64,000 bases of DNA from Gemmatimonadaceae bacterium (GCA_020846935.1 JADLCY010000001.1:558001-622000), one strand, 5' to 3'. Counted from the stretch's first letter, positions 1 through 9,341 are shown. Made by a program: numbers and translations. The notes: generated by a model not told the origin, from the letters alone.

Positions 1-1
1 C

Positions 2-49
2 AGCGACATGATCAACGGCTTCTGGCGCCTCGCCCCGGCGACGCGTTAG
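2..49 (+). CDS. 3' end of an unidentified gene (partial)
   Basis: The first 48 bases read as an open frame ending in TAG and encode 15 residues (SDMINGFWRLAPATR). The gene enters from the left edge, so its identity cannot be judged. It would converge on the ZIP gene, whose stop codon overlaps this one. Because the stretch is so short, chance openness cannot be excluded. Confidence 0.3.
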   Translation, partial: SDMINGFWRLAPATR

Positions 50-864
50 GCCAGCGCGCGCTGGAACAGCAGCATGCCGACGAGGCTGAGCGTCACCGTG
101 GCGGCGATGCTGCTCATCGGCGCCCACGCGGGCTCTGACGCCTCGTTCGCTCCCTCCGCCTCCGCCTCGTACGCCTCCGGGAGCAGCTCGACGAGCACGA
201 CGTAGATCATGGCACCGGCGGCAAAGCCGAGCCCGAACGGTAACGCGCGCTGAAAGTGCTCGACGAAGAGCCACGATGGCACCGCCATGATGGGCTGCGG
301 GAGCGACGAGAATACGCTCCACCAGGCGCAGGACCACAGGCTCGCCCCGCGCGGGCGCAGCACCGCGGAGATCGCGAGCCCTTCCGGGATGTTGTGCACC
401 GCGATCGCCACCGTGATCGCCGTCGCCAGTGAGGCCCCACCACCAAACGACACCCCCACCGCGACCCCTTCGGCGAACGAGTGGACCGTCATCACCACGA
501 CGATGAGGATCATCTTCCGCGCGCCCGCACCCTGAATGTCGCCGAACGACACCTCGTGCCCGGCGAGGTAGCGCTGCGTCATGAGGATGAACGCGAGCCC
601 GGTCGCCGCGCCGGTCACCGTTTGCCAGACTCCGTGTTGCGCTCCCTCGGCCACCAGCCCGAAGCTCGCGCCGAGCATGAGGCCGGCCGCGAGCGCGTTC
701 GCCAGCCCCATCGTGCGCGACGACATGTTGCGCACGAACGCGAACGGGATCGCGCCAAACCCCGTCGCCACCGCCGTCCACAGCGCCGCCAGGAACACGG
801 TGAGTGCGCCGTGGAAGGTGTCCATCGAGTCGACGCCAAACCACTGCTGGATGATCGTCGCCAC
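46..864 (-). CDS. ZIP family metal transporter (second of a coupled pair)
   Basis: A 272-residue polytopic inner-membrane protein of the ZIP family, which carries divalent metals such as zinc, iron or manganese into the cytoplasm. Two metal-site helices are visible: HSFAEGVAVG in the fourth helix and HNIPEGLAI in the fifth, with the His and Glu ligands of the family. An acidic linker rich in Glu and Ala lies near residues 235-245. The start is GTG directly after the TGA of the upstream ZIP gene, so the two are very probably translationally coupled. The metal cannot be told from sequence. Confidence 0.9.
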   Translation of the reverse strand: MATIIQQWFGVDSMDTFHGALTVFLAALWTAVATGFGAIPFAFVRNMSSRTMGLANALAAGLMLGASFGLVAEGAQHGVWQTVTGAATGLAFILMTQRYLAGHEVSFGDIQGAGARKMILIVVVMTVHSFAEGVAVGVSFGGGASLATAITVAIAVHNIPEGLAISAVLRPRGASLWSCAWWSVFSSLPQPIMAVPSWLFVEHFQRALPFGLGFAAGAMIYVVLVELLPEAYEAEAEGANEASEPAWAPMSSIAATVTLSLVGMLLFQRALA

Positions 865-1578
865 TCAGCGTCCTCCCAGGGCGGCGACCACCGCACCGGC
901 GGCCATGACGGTCAGCGCAACGCCGACGCGGCCGATGCGCGCGTACGCCTCCATCAGCAGCTCAGCGATCACCAGGTAGACGAGCCCCGCAAACGCACTG
1001 GCAAAGAGCGGTGCCGCCGCGAGCGGGCTGGCCACGACGAGGAGCCACGAGCTGGCGGCCGCAGCGGCCTGCGGCAGCTTGTCGACGAACGCCAGGAGCA
1101 TCGCACGTCCGAGCGACATGCTGACCCCCGTGTCGCGCGTGCGCGCGGCAAACAGCGCCCCCTCTGCGACGTTGTGTGCGGCGATGGTGACCGCGACCCA
1201 CAGCCCGAGCGGGAACTGCGCGGCGAGCGCCGTGCCGAGCGCAATGCCTTCGGGAATACCGTGCAGCAGCGCCATCCGCCGCGAGACCGCGCCCAACGGG
1301 CTGCTGCGCCGCATGGCGCGGTGCGCCGCGAAGATCACGGGTACCGTGACCACAGCGGCCAATGGCGTGATCCCCGGCCATGACCGCATGCTGCTCGCCA
1401 TGATCAGGTACGCAGCGCCAAACATCACTCCCGACGCCACCGCGCCGCTCGCACCGAGCAGTTGCGTGCGGTACACGGGAACCGCGCGCATGAGCAGCGG
1501 CCCGGCCGCGGCCGCGCCGAGCGCAGCGGCCAGCGCGGTCACGAGTGGTTCGGCAGCAGTGATGTCGACCGTCAGCAC
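865..1578 (-). CDS. ZIP family metal transporter (first of a coupled pair)
   Basis: A 237-residue membrane protein with ZIP signatures HGIPEGIALG and AAHNVAEGAL, so the transport-site histidines and glutamates are kept. It is clearly a divergent paralogue of the next gene rather than a recent copy, since few residues outside the motifs agree. It starts with GTG and no strong Shine-Dalgarno is evident. Its stop abuts the GTG of the downstream ZIP gene. The pair may work as two transporters of different specificity or as a heteromer; the latter is speculation. Confidence 0.85.
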   Translation of the reverse strand: MLTVDITAAEPLVTALAAALGAAAAGPLLMRAVPVYRTQLLGASGAVASGVMFGAAYLIMASSMRSWPGITPLAAVVTVPVIFAAHRAMRRSSPLGAVSRRMALLHGIPEGIALGTALAAQFPLGLWVAVTIAAHNVAEGALFAARTRDTGVSMSLGRAMLLAFVDKLPQAAAAASSWLLVVASPLAAAPLFASAFAGLVYLVIAELLMEAYARIGRVGVALTVMAAGAVVAALGGR

Positions 1579-1807
1579 CTGGATAAGCTAGACGGTGTGG
1601 GGGAGCGGGCGAACCCGGATCGCTCCGTGAGCCTCGTCGGAGTCATCGGGGGCGGGCAGCGGCACAGAGCGGGCACGGCCCCGGAGCTCGGTGAACCGCC
1701 TGCTCGAAACCACGGATCGTGGACCGCGAACTTCAGGCTCAGACCATCGAGAGCGGCGTTTCCTATCGAGAGCCGAGGAAGAGGAACGTGGCGCATTCAC
1801 GGGGGCG

Positions 1808-1848
1808 AAAAAAGCGAGGCGGCCGGCGCGATTCTGCCGACCGCCTCG
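1808..1848 (-). terminator. Rho-independent terminator of the beta-barrel gene
   Basis: On the minus strand an eight-pair GC stem (1815-1822 with 1841-1848), one mismatch, four more pairs and a short loop are followed by six T residues (A run at 1808-1813 on the plus strand). It sits about 70 bases past the stop of the outer-membrane protein gene and would isolate it from the ZIP pair. Nothing else was recognised in the 337-base stretch 1579-1915. Confidence 0.8.
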
Positions 1849-1915
1849 AGCTCGTTCCGTGGACCCTGCCCCCCTGCTCCCTGATACCCGGGAGCCCCCC
1901 TCTCCGTCTGCGGTG

Positions 1916-2461
1916 CTACTTCCCGATGCCGAATGTCGCACCGACGTTGAGGGTCGACGCGCCGGCGCCGGCGTCGGCGTAGAGTGCGAGGCGCGGCTGC
2001 AGGAAGTACCGCACGCCCGCACGCCCAATGAAGTAGATGCCGCTGCCGTAGCTCCCGGTGTAGTCCGTGCTCACGCTGCTGTTGCCGAGACCCACGCCGA
2101 GGAACGGATCGACCTTCGGATTGCTCTTCACCTGGAAGTGGTAATTGGCCGTCACGCCGATCGAGATGTAGCGGAAGTCGTAGTCGAGCGACGCAAAACG
2201 ATCTTCGTAGCTCCAGTAATCGATGCTGGCCTCGATGCCGAGCACGCCGTCGCCCAGGTCAGGCAGCGCCTTGATCGCCCGCTCGAAGCGGCCGCCGAAC
2301 GCGAGGCCGGCGCCACCAATGCCACCGAAACCCACCGTCGGCCCGATGTCCATGTATCCGGGTTTGAAGTTGGGCCCGCCGGTCGCTTGCGCGGAGGCGG
2401 TCGTGGTGATCGCCAGCGCGAGCGCGGCGAACGCGAAGTGACGCACGGTCGGACGGAACAT
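1916..2461 (-). CDS. Small outer-membrane beta-barrel protein
   Basis: A 181-residue secreted protein. The chosen ATG at 2461 has GGAG eight bases upstream and gives a clean signal peptide ending near ASAQA. The mature part is rich in Gly and alternating aromatic/polar residues (YISIGVTANYHF, FIGRAGVRYF), typical of an eight-stranded barrel of the porin/OmpA-like fold, and it ends in a Gly-rich strand. An in-frame upstream start at 2494 exists but would bury the signal peptide. It forms its own transcription unit with the terminator at 1808-1848. Ligand or role is unknown; the position beside metal genes may be coincidence. Confidence 0.7.
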   Translation of the reverse strand: MFRPTVRHFAFAALALAITTTASAQATGGPNFKPGYMDIGPTVGFGGIGGAGLAFGGRFERAIKALPDLGDGVLGIEASIDYWSYEDRFASLDYDFRYISIGVTANYHFQVKSNPKVDPFLGVGLGNSSVSTDYTGSYGSGIYFIGRAGVRYFLQPRLALYADAGAGASTLNVGATFGIGK

Positions 2462-2697
2462 GTGGGTCTCCGATAGAAGGGGTAGTCGCGACAAGGTCGA
2501 TTGGTACAGGTGTAACGTGCAAGGGCGCCGGCTTGTCTCTCATTGCGCGAAAGACGGCCGTGGACTGTCGCGGCGGCAGAATACCGGGCATGCTTCGGTG
2601 CCGGGAGGGGTTGAAACCCTACGGCGCCTCGCTCGGCATCCCTTGTTGTAGCACAAACGCCACACGCTTAACTCGCCAGACCCACCACCTCGCCGCA

Positions 2698-5600
2698 TCA
2701 CCGCGCGACCTCACGGCCAGCCTCGCGCTCTCGAACGAGCGTCCAGATCGCAGGGATCACCAGCAGCGTCAGAATCGTGCTCGATGCCATGCCGCCGATC
2801 ATCGGCGCCGCGATGCGCTTCATGACGCCGGCGCCGGCGCCGCTCGCCCAAACTATTGGCAGCAGGCCGAGCATGGTCGACGCCACCGTCATCATCTTGG
2901 GTCGCACCCGCTCCACCGCCCCGACCATGGCCGCCTCGTGCACCTGCGCCCGATCGGGCGCTCGGCCGGCCACCACGCGCTCCCGCCACGCCTGCTCGAG
3001 GTACACCAGCATGATCACCGCCGTTTCGACCGCAACGCCGGCCAGGGCAAGAAAGCCGATCGTCACCGCCACGGACCAGTTGTAGTCGAGCGCCCACATG
3101 AGCCACACGCCTCCGACCAGCGTGAACGGCACCGACAGCATGACGATCAGCGTGTCGCTCATCCGGCCGAACGTGAAGTAGAGCAGAGCGAACACGATGG
3201 CGAGCGTGACCGGCACGATGACCTGCAGGCGGGCCCTGGCGCGTTCCATCGCCTCGAACTGCCCACTCCACGCCAGCGTATATCCCTGCGGCAGCGTCAC
3301 CGTGCCCGCGATCATCTGGCGCGCCTCGTCCACGTAGCCCCCCACGTCGCGTTCGCCGACGTCCACGTACACCCACGCCGTCGGACGCGCGTCTTCGGTG
3401 CGCACCACCATCGGGCCTGACACAGGACGAATGCGCGCCACCTGCCCCAGCGGAACCTGGGCCGTGCCCCGAACCGGGGGCGCACCGCCCATCGTGGCCG
3501 GCATGACCGGCGCCCCGCTGCTCGCTGTCGTGACATCGTGATTGACCGGAACGAGCACCGACGCCAGTCGCTCCGGCGTGTCGCGCAACTCCTGCGGATA
3601 GCGAATGCGCACGCCGTAGCGCTCTCGGCCTTCCACCGTTTGTGTGATCGTCATGCCGCCGATGGCGGTCGCGATCACCGTCTGCACGTCGCCCACGTTG
3701 AGCCCGTGCCGGGCGGCGGCCTCTCGATCGATGTCGATGTCGAGGTAGTAGCCGCTCTGGGCGCGCTCGGCGAACACACTGCGCGTGCCCGGAACCATCT
3801 TGAGGTGCCCCTCGATCTCGCGGCCGAGTCGCTCGAGGACGCCGAGGTCCGGTCCATAGATCTTTACCCCGACCGGCGTGCGAATCCCCGTGGCCAGCAT
3901 GTCGATGCGCCCCTTGATCGGCATCGTCCACGCATTGGTCACCCCCGGCAACCGCACCGCCGAGTCCATCGCGGCGATCAGCGCGTCGTACGTCATGCCC
4001 TCGCGCCACTCCGAGCGAGGCTTGAGCGTGATGGTCGTCTCGGCCATATCGAGACCCGCGGGATCCGTGGCCGTGTTCGCACGTCCCGCCTTGCCCCACA
4101 CGCTGGCCACCTCGGGAAAGCGCCTGAGAATGGCGTCCTGCTGACGGAGCAGCTCACGCGCCCGCGCGACCGAGATTCCGGGCAGCGTGGTCGGCATGAA
4201 GAGGATCGTCCCCTCCTCCAGCGGTGGCATGAACTCGCTGCCGCTGCGCTGGAACGGAATCCACGTGAGGATCAGTGCCGCCACCGCGACGCCGATCGCG
4301 GGCCACCGATGGCGCAGCACCCACGCCAGCACCGGGCGATACCATCGGATCAGCACACGACTCAGGGGGTTGCGCTCCTCGCGGTAGATGCGACCCCGGA
4401 TGAACAGGCCCATGAGCACGGGCACGAGCGTAATGCTGAGCAGACTGGCCGCGGCCATCGCCAGCGTCTTGGTCAGGGCGAGCGGCTTGAAGAGCCTGCC
4501 TTCCTGCCCTTCAAGCGCAAAGACGGGGATGAACGAGACCGTGATGATGAGCAGCGACGAGAAGAGCGACGGCCCTACTTCGCGCGCGGCGGTCAGCACG
4601 AGCGCCAGGCGCTCTTTCGTGCTGAGGGACGCGGTATCGACATGCGGCTGACCCGGAGGCGCGCGGCGTTCGAGGTGTTTGTGCACGTTCTCGACCATCA
4701 CGATCGCCGCGTCGATCATTTCTCCGATGGCAATCGCGATGCCGCCGAGTGACATGATGTCGGCCCCGATCCCGAAGGCCCTCAGACCGATGAAGGCGAT
4801 CACGACGCTGATCGGCAGCGTGATGATCGCGACGAGCGCCGATCGCACGTGCAGGAGAAAGACGATGCACACGAGCGCCACGATGATCGCCTCTTCGACC
4901 AGCGTCTCGCGCACGGTGTCGATCGACTCCAGGATGAGCTGGCTGCGATCGTAGACCGGCCGCACCACCACGCCCGGCGGCAGCCCACCCTGCACCTCGG
5001 CAAGCCGCGCCTTGACCCGTTCGATCGTGGCGAGGGCGTTTTCGCCGTACCGCATCACGACGATCCCACCCACCGCATCGCCGCGCCCATCGAGGTCGGT
5101 CACGCCGCGCCGCACCGCGGGCCCGATCGTGACACGCCCAAGCTCGCGCACCCGGATCGGCGTGCCGCTCGACGTAGCGCCGACCACCACGTTCTCGATG
5201 TCACCGATGTTCCGCAGGTATCCGAGTCCGCGCACCATGTACTCGCGCTCGGAGAGCTCCATCACCATCGCACCCACGTCGTTGTTGGCGGACTGGATGG
5301 CGCTCATCACGCGCGTGACCGGGATGCCGTAGGCGAGCAGTCGCGCCGGGTCCAGGTCCACCTGATACTGCTTCTCGAACCCGCCTACCGTGGCCACTTC
5401 GGCGACGCCCGAGACCGCCGTGAGCGCATAGCGCAGGTACCAGTCCTGCACGGCGCGCAGTTGCGACAGGTCGAGGCGGCCGGTCGTGTCTTCCAGCGCG
5501 TACTGGTAGACCCAACCGAGGCCGGTCGCGTCCGGACCAAGCGTCGGAGTGACGGTGGCTGGCAGTCGCGCTCGTATCCCGGTGAGATACTCCAGCACGC

Positions 5601-5925
5601 GCGTGCGCGCCCAGTACAGGTCGGTGCCGTCGTCAAAGATGACGTAGACGAACGAGACACCGAAGAACGAGTACCCCCGCACCGAGCGCGCACCGGGAAC
5701 CTTGAGCATCTCGGCAGCAATGGGATACGTGACCTGATCCTCCACGATCCGTGGCGCCTGCTCGTTGTAGTCGGCCTGCACGATGACCTGCACGTCACTC
5801 AGGTCGGGCAGTGCCTCGAGTGGTGTGCGGCGAATCGAAAAGATCCCCGCACCCACGAGTCCGGCCGTGAGCAGGGCGACCGCCAGGCGGTGCCCCACGG
5901 CCCATTCGATCACGCGAGCCAGCAT
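2698..5925 (-). CDS. cusA: CusA-type heavy-metal efflux RND pump
   Basis: A 1075-residue inner-membrane RND transporter that drives metal ions out through an adaptor and outer-membrane channel using proton flow. Helix 4 carries GGIAIAIGEMIDAAIVM with the Asp at residue 405, the exact CusA position. The later helices keep GVAVETAVIM and RVRPKMMTV, matching the CusA Glu and Lys of the proton relay. RIDMLATGI and other Met-bearing segments fit the methionine path for Cu(I)/Ag(I) rather than the CzcA pattern for zinc and cobalt. The start has GAGGTGA upstream. It is the last gene of a four-gene operon, five bases after the adaptor gene. Confidence 0.93.
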   Translation of the reverse strand: MLARVIEWAVGHRLAVALLTAGLVGAGIFSIRRTPLEALPDLSDVQVIVQADYNEQAPRIVEDQVTYPIAAEMLKVPGARSVRGYSFFGVSFVYVIFDDGTDLYWARTRVLEYLTGIRARLPATVTPTLGPDATGLGWVYQYALEDTTGRLDLSQLRAVQDWYLRYALTAVSGVAEVATVGGFEKQYQVDLDPARLLAYGIPVTRVMSAIQSANNDVGAMVMELSEREYMVRGLGYLRNIGDIENVVVGATSSGTPIRVRELGRVTIGPAVRRGVTDLDGRGDAVGGIVVMRYGENALATIERVKARLAEVQGGLPPGVVVRPVYDRSQLILESIDTVRETLVEEAIIVALVCIVFLLHVRSALVAIITLPISVVIAFIGLRAFGIGADIMSLGGIAIAIGEMIDAAIVMVENVHKHLERRAPPGQPHVDTASLSTKERLALVLTAAREVGPSLFSSLLIITVSFIPVFALEGQEGRLFKPLALTKTLAMAAASLLSITLVPVLMGLFIRGRIYREERNPLSRVLIRWYRPVLAWVLRHRWPAIGVAVAALILTWIPFQRSGSEFMPPLEEGTILFMPTTLPGISVARARELLRQQDAILRRFPEVASVWGKAGRANTATDPAGLDMAETTITLKPRSEWREGMTYDALIAAMDSAVRLPGVTNAWTMPIKGRIDMLATGIRTPVGVKIYGPDLGVLERLGREIEGHLKMVPGTRSVFAERAQSGYYLDIDIDREAAARHGLNVGDVQTVIATAIGGMTITQTVEGRERYGVRIRYPQELRDTPERLASVLVPVNHDVTTASSGAPVMPATMGGAPPVRGTAQVPLGQVARIRPVSGPMVVRTEDARPTAWVYVDVGERDVGGYVDEARQMIAGTVTLPQGYTLAWSGQFEAMERARARLQVIVPVTLAIVFALLYFTFGRMSDTLIVMLSVPFTLVGGVWLMWALDYNWSVAVTIGFLALAGVAVETAVIMLVYLEQAWRERVVAGRAPDRAQVHEAAMVGAVERVRPKMMTVASTMLGLLPIVWASGAGAGVMKRIAAPMIGGMASSTILTLLVIPAIWTLVREREAGREVAR

Positions 5926-5929
5926 CGTC

Positions 5930-7288
5930 TCACCTCGCCGGTTCGTGATCGTGATCGCTCTTGCCGCGCGGGGTGATCGGGGGCGTCGGCGGCGTGGGCG
6001 TTGGCTTTGGCGGCACCGTGATCTCCATGCCCGGCATGTCGCCCATCCCGCCCAGCGCGGTGCCCAGGCTCGACTCCGCGTCGACGAGGAACGTCGCGGA
6101 CGCCACGACCGTGTCGCCCGGCACCACGCCGCGCAGCACTTCGATGCGATCGTCCGTCACGCTCCCCAACTCCACCGTGCGGGGCTCGAGACGGCCATCG
6201 GCCAGCTTGACGAACACGAGGCGACGCTCCCCCGTGATGAGCACCGCGCCCCGCGGCACCGACACCACGGATGCTCCTTCACGCGCCGCGATGTGCAGCG
6301 TGGCGTACATGCCCGGCTTGAGGCGAAGGCCCGGATTGGCGAACGCCACGCGCACGCGGGCGGTTCGCGTCTCCGGTGAGAGCGTCGGGGAAAGCCACGC
6401 GATGCGTCCGCGCCACGTTTCGCCAGGCCATGCCTCGAACTCCGCGGTGGCCGCCTGTCCGGTGCGGATCGTTCGAAGATCCTGCTCGTAGACGTCGCCC
6501 TCCACCCACACCTCGGCCAGATCGGCCACGCGGAACAGGGCGTCGCCCGCCATGATGCGCTGACCGGCGAACACCGACTTCTCGAGCACCACGCCACTCG
6601 CCGTCGCGCGCATGGTCATCGCGCGCTGCACCTGCCCGCTGCGCTCGATGGCCGCGATGTCCGCCGCAGGAACGTCCCAGTACTCGAGCCGTCGACGCGC
6701 CGACGCCGCCAGGTCGGCCGCGCCGGTTGTCACGTCCTTCGAAGCGCCCGTGACGTCCGCCGACAGCTTGTGGGCAAGCAGCAACTCTTCCTGCGCCGTC
6801 ACGAGCATGGGTGAATAGAGTCGCAGCAGCGGCTCGCCACGGTGGACCGATCGCCCTGTGTAGTCGACGAAAAGCTCCTCCACGAACCCATCGATCCTGG
6901 TCGTCATCGTCTGCACGCGCGTTTCGTCGACCGTGACCTGCCCGACGGTGCGCACCTCGTGGCGCAGGACTGCCCTCGTGACCGGCGCAAACGTCACGCC
7001 GATGCGACGCGCCTCGTCGGCGGTGAGGGACACGTGGCGCGCGCTGTCGCTGGACGGAGCGGCACCGTGCCCCATGGCCGCGTGCGCGTCGGCGGACGCC
7101 GCGGTGGCCTGCGGCGCGTGATCCCGCGTGAACCACCACGCAGCGAGGCCGGCAGCGGCCGGCAGCATGAGCAGGAGTGCCGCGCGCGCGCCAAACCGGG
7201 CGCCGCTGGCGGTAGATGCCTGGTTCAGTTTGGCATCGCCGAGGTCATCAGTCGTACGCGGCGATCGTTCTTCGTGTGGGGTGTGCAT
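5930..7288 (-). CDS. cusB: CusB-type periplasmic adaptor of the RND pump
   Basis: A 452-residue membrane-fusion protein linking the RND pump to the outer-membrane channel. A single N-terminal hydrophobic segment (LLLMLPAAAGLAAWWF) anchors it. The family stretches VDETRVQTMTTRIDGFVEEL (barrel/lipoyl region) and the helical-hairpin region follow, then DVYEQDLRTI and the C-terminal membrane-proximal domain. A Met/His-bearing linker (DAHAAMGHG) after the anchor could bind metal, and the end is Pro-rich with DHDHE. The ATG at 7288 is chosen because GGAGG lies upstream and because it shares one base with the stop of the channel gene (TGATG), implying coupled translation. Confidence 0.92.
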   Translation of the reverse strand: MHTPHEERSPRTTDDLGDAKLNQASTASGARFGARAALLLMLPAAAGLAAWWFTRDHAPQATAASADAHAAMGHGAAPSSDSARHVSLTADEARRIGVTFAPVTRAVLRHEVRTVGQVTVDETRVQTMTTRIDGFVEELFVDYTGRSVHRGEPLLRLYSPMLVTAQEELLLAHKLSADVTGASKDVTTGAADLAASARRRLEYWDVPAADIAAIERSGQVQRAMTMRATASGVVLEKSVFAGQRIMAGDALFRVADLAEVWVEGDVYEQDLRTIRTGQAATAEFEAWPGETWRGRIAWLSPTLSPETRTARVRVAFANPGLRLKPGMYATLHIAAREGASVVSVPRGAVLITGERRLVFVKLADGRLEPRTVELGSVTDDRIEVLRGVVPGDTVVASATFLVDAESSLGTALGGMGDMPGMEITVPPKPTPTPPTPPITPRGKSDHDHEPAR

Positions 7289-8688
7289 CAGCGTGTGCCT
7301 CCATGCCGTGAGTCGTCGCGCCGAGGCGCGACGTCCTGACCCGTGGCGAGCAGCGACTGCCCCACGAGCATCTCCAGTTCTGCCCACGCGCGCCCTTCGG
7401 ACGCGGCGAGAGCCACCAGTTCCTGCCGATATCGATTGATGGCCATGCGACTCTCGATCACCGTCATGAAGTCGACGGTGCCGGCCCGGTATGCGGCCAG
7501 CGCTGATGTCGCGGTGGCTTCGGCCTGCGGGAGGACCGTGGTGCGATAGAGCGCTCCGAGCCGCCGCGCGCTCGTGAGCGCTGTATGCGCCTGCGTGACC
7601 TTCCCGCGCGTCTCCGTGCGCATCGCCGACAGCTCGGCGCGCGCCATGGCCTGCATCGCCTCCGTTTCGTCGCGCATCCGCAGCTGGCGCGAGCGCGCAA
7701 AGATCGGGAGCGAGGCGCCAACCATCACGCTGCCCATGCGATCGATGCCCATATCCATCCGACGCTGGCCGTACTGCACGCCGACCTCCACGTCGGGCCA
7801 GAACTCGCGGCGAGCGAGACGCGCATCGGCGTCGGCAGCACGCAGGTCGGCCTGGCCGGCGTCAAGCATGGGCTGACCGGTCAGCGCGGCCTGCACGAGG
7901 GCTTCGAGTGCGGGGAGCGAGTCCCGGAACTGCGGCAGCGACGGCATGCCCGCGACCGCGGCGATCTCGATGTCGGCGGTGGCGGCGAGCCGGGCGGTGG
8001 CGCCTTCGAGGGAGCTTGAGAGTCGCAGGAGCTCATCGTCCATGCGTGCGATCTCGACCCGGGCTCGCAACACGTCGGTCTGGCGACCGTCGCCCACCCG
8101 GTACATCGCACTCGCCGTTGCGGCCACGTCGTCGAGCAATCGCCGAGTGTCGCGTGTCACCGCGAGCGCGCCGGCCGCCTCGAACCGTTCGTAGAACGCC
8201 ATCGCCGCTTCGAGCCGCATCGTCCACCAGACGCCATCGGCGCGCGCGCGCGCCGCGTCCGAGCGTGCCGTGGCCGCCGCGGTTGCAGCCGCGAGTTTGC
8301 CACGCGTGGGCAGCATCCAGGTGAGCTGCAACTGCGTCATGCCCAGGGCCGGGTCCGGCCTGACGCTCGGCACGGCGTAGTTCATGAACCCGAGCTGTAG
8401 CTGCGGATCCGCCGGTCGCGCCGCGGTGGCCACACGGGCGGCACTCGCGCGGGCAAGAGACCGCGCCGCGAGCACTCGCTGGTTTCTCCCGGCGACGAGT
8501 GCGTAGACCGAATCGAGCGAGAGGGAATCTCGATCAACCGCAGGGAACGCCTGTCGTGGTACGTCCGGCGCGGGTGGTTGTGCGCGCAGGAGCGCGGGGG
8601 ATGACAGGCTGGCTGCGATCAGCGCAGCGATCGGCCAGGTACGTCGCGCGTGGGGCGCACGCGCGTGCGGTGAAACGTCGACAAACAC
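7288..8688 (-). CDS. cusC: TolC/CusC-type outer-membrane efflux channel
   Basis: A 466-residue outer-membrane factor. The GTG start at 8688 follows GGAGG at good spacing and opens a signal peptide ending near LLRAQ. The mature protein shows the two-fold repeated long helices typical of the family (for example the stretch ending YRVGDGRQTDVLRA and the second copy ending YRAGTVDFMTVIES). It forms the exit duct for the CusBA-like pump encoded next, with overlapping stop and start codons. The length is normal for the family. An upstream in-frame extension to 8943 is open but has no leader-like sequence and is not adopted. Confidence 0.9.
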   Translation of the reverse strand: MFVDVSPHARAPHARRTWPIAALIAASLSSPALLRAQPPAPDVPRQAFPAVDRDSLSLDSVYALVAGRNQRVLAARSLARASAARVATAARPADPQLQLGFMNYAVPSVRPDPALGMTQLQLTWMLPTRGKLAAATAAATARSDAARARADGVWWTMRLEAAMAFYERFEAAGALAVTRDTRRLLDDVAATASAMYRVGDGRQTDVLRARVEIARMDDELLRLSSSLEGATARLAATADIEIAAVAGMPSLPQFRDSLPALEALVQAALTGQPMLDAGQADLRAADADARLARREFWPDVEVGVQYGQRRMDMGIDRMGSVMVGASLPIFARSRQLRMRDETEAMQAMARAELSAMRTETRGKVTQAHTALTSARRLGALYRTTVLPQAEATATSALAAYRAGTVDFMTVIESRMAINRYRQELVALAASEGRAWAELEMLVGQSLLATGQDVAPRRDDSRHGGTR

Positions 8689-8789
8689 TCGGACCTCCGG
8701 GGAAACAGGAACGGCGCGCACGTGCGGGGCCGTCTGGATCTCGCGTCGAGGTTTCCGGTCGCGCGCAAGGCGCGGCCGAACCTCGGAGG

Positions 8790-9176
8790 TCAGGCTCTCG
8801 GAGGGTGCGGGTCCGGCGAGTGTGTGGATTCGAGCGGCCGTGTCAGCGGTCCGGCAGGTACCGGATGTCGCAGCGGCGCGACCGCGTCGGAGTGGGCGAC
8901 AACGCTGGTGGCGACCGTCGTGCAGTGTGCCATGAGCTGGCAACCGCCGCTTCCGTTGCCGCGCGAGTTGTCAGCGGGGTGCTGGCAGTGATCGGCGCCG
9001 TGCCTGCCGTTTGCGGGCTGCGGGGCGGGCGTCGCGTCCGTCCCCTGGTCGTGTGACATCCCCGGCATCGACGCCATGGCCGAACCAGGCGTGCTGCACG
9101 ACGCATGCGCCTCGCTCGCCACACCAGCAACGGTGCAGAGGGCAATCGCGATGGCGGCGAGACGACGAAGTCGCAT
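8790..9176 (-). CDS. Small secreted Cys/His/Met-bearing protein, first gene of the cus-like operon
   Basis: A 128-residue protein with a signal peptide (MRLRRLAAIAIALCTVAGVA, cleavage near AHAS). The mature chain has four cysteines, about nine histidines and a Met/His cluster (ASMPGMSHDQG), and ends in a Pro/His-rich tail. Such content, and its place about 100 bases ahead of the channel gene on the same strand, suggest a periplasmic copper or silver binder or sensor. No named family was recognised, and the binding role is inferred only from composition and context. A longer start at 9218 is possible but adds residues before the signal peptide. Confidence 0.55.
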   Translation of the reverse strand: MRLRRLAAIAIALCTVAGVASEAHASCSTPGSAMASMPGMSHDQGTDATPAPQPANGRHGADHCQHPADNSRGNGSGGCQLMAHCTTVATSVVAHSDAVAPLRHPVPAGPLTRPLESTHSPDPHPPRA

Positions 9177-9290
9177 CAGGGAAGAACTTGCGCGGCGGAT
9201 GGTTCCGAACGCTAGCAATCATGGCGGGGAGCGGGGTCGAGAGGGCCACCACACGCCCGTCCGGGATTTCCTGAAGTCCCTGATGCGAAG

Positions 9291-9310
9291 TAATGAACAA
9301 TTCGTTAATA
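9291..9310. promoter_or_regulatory. AT-rich imperfect dyad in the divergent promoter region
   Basis: The intergenic region between the metal-efflux operon (minus) and the heme-type uptake operon (plus) is GC-rich except for this 20-base island, TAATGAACAATTCGTTAATA, an imperfect inverted repeat (12 of 20 positions self-match). It lies about 30 bases ahead of the receptor start, where an iron-responsive repressor could act. It resembles a Fur-type site only loosely, so the assignment is a guess from position and base composition. Confidence 0.3.
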
Positions 9311-9341
9311 TCGCGGCGCGTTCACCCATGGAGCCCGTCCC

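Noticed and set aside
2495-2697. Small gene between the beta-barrel and CusA genes
   Set aside because: Open frames on both strands are short and without ribosome sites or protein-like sequence; only a weak AGGG/CCCT hairpin is visible.
3538-5976. Long plus-strand open frames across the CusA gene (404 and 375 codons)
   Set aside because: CusA motifs are continuous on the minus strand. The plus-strand products are Arg/His/Asp-rich and lack start signals or domains.
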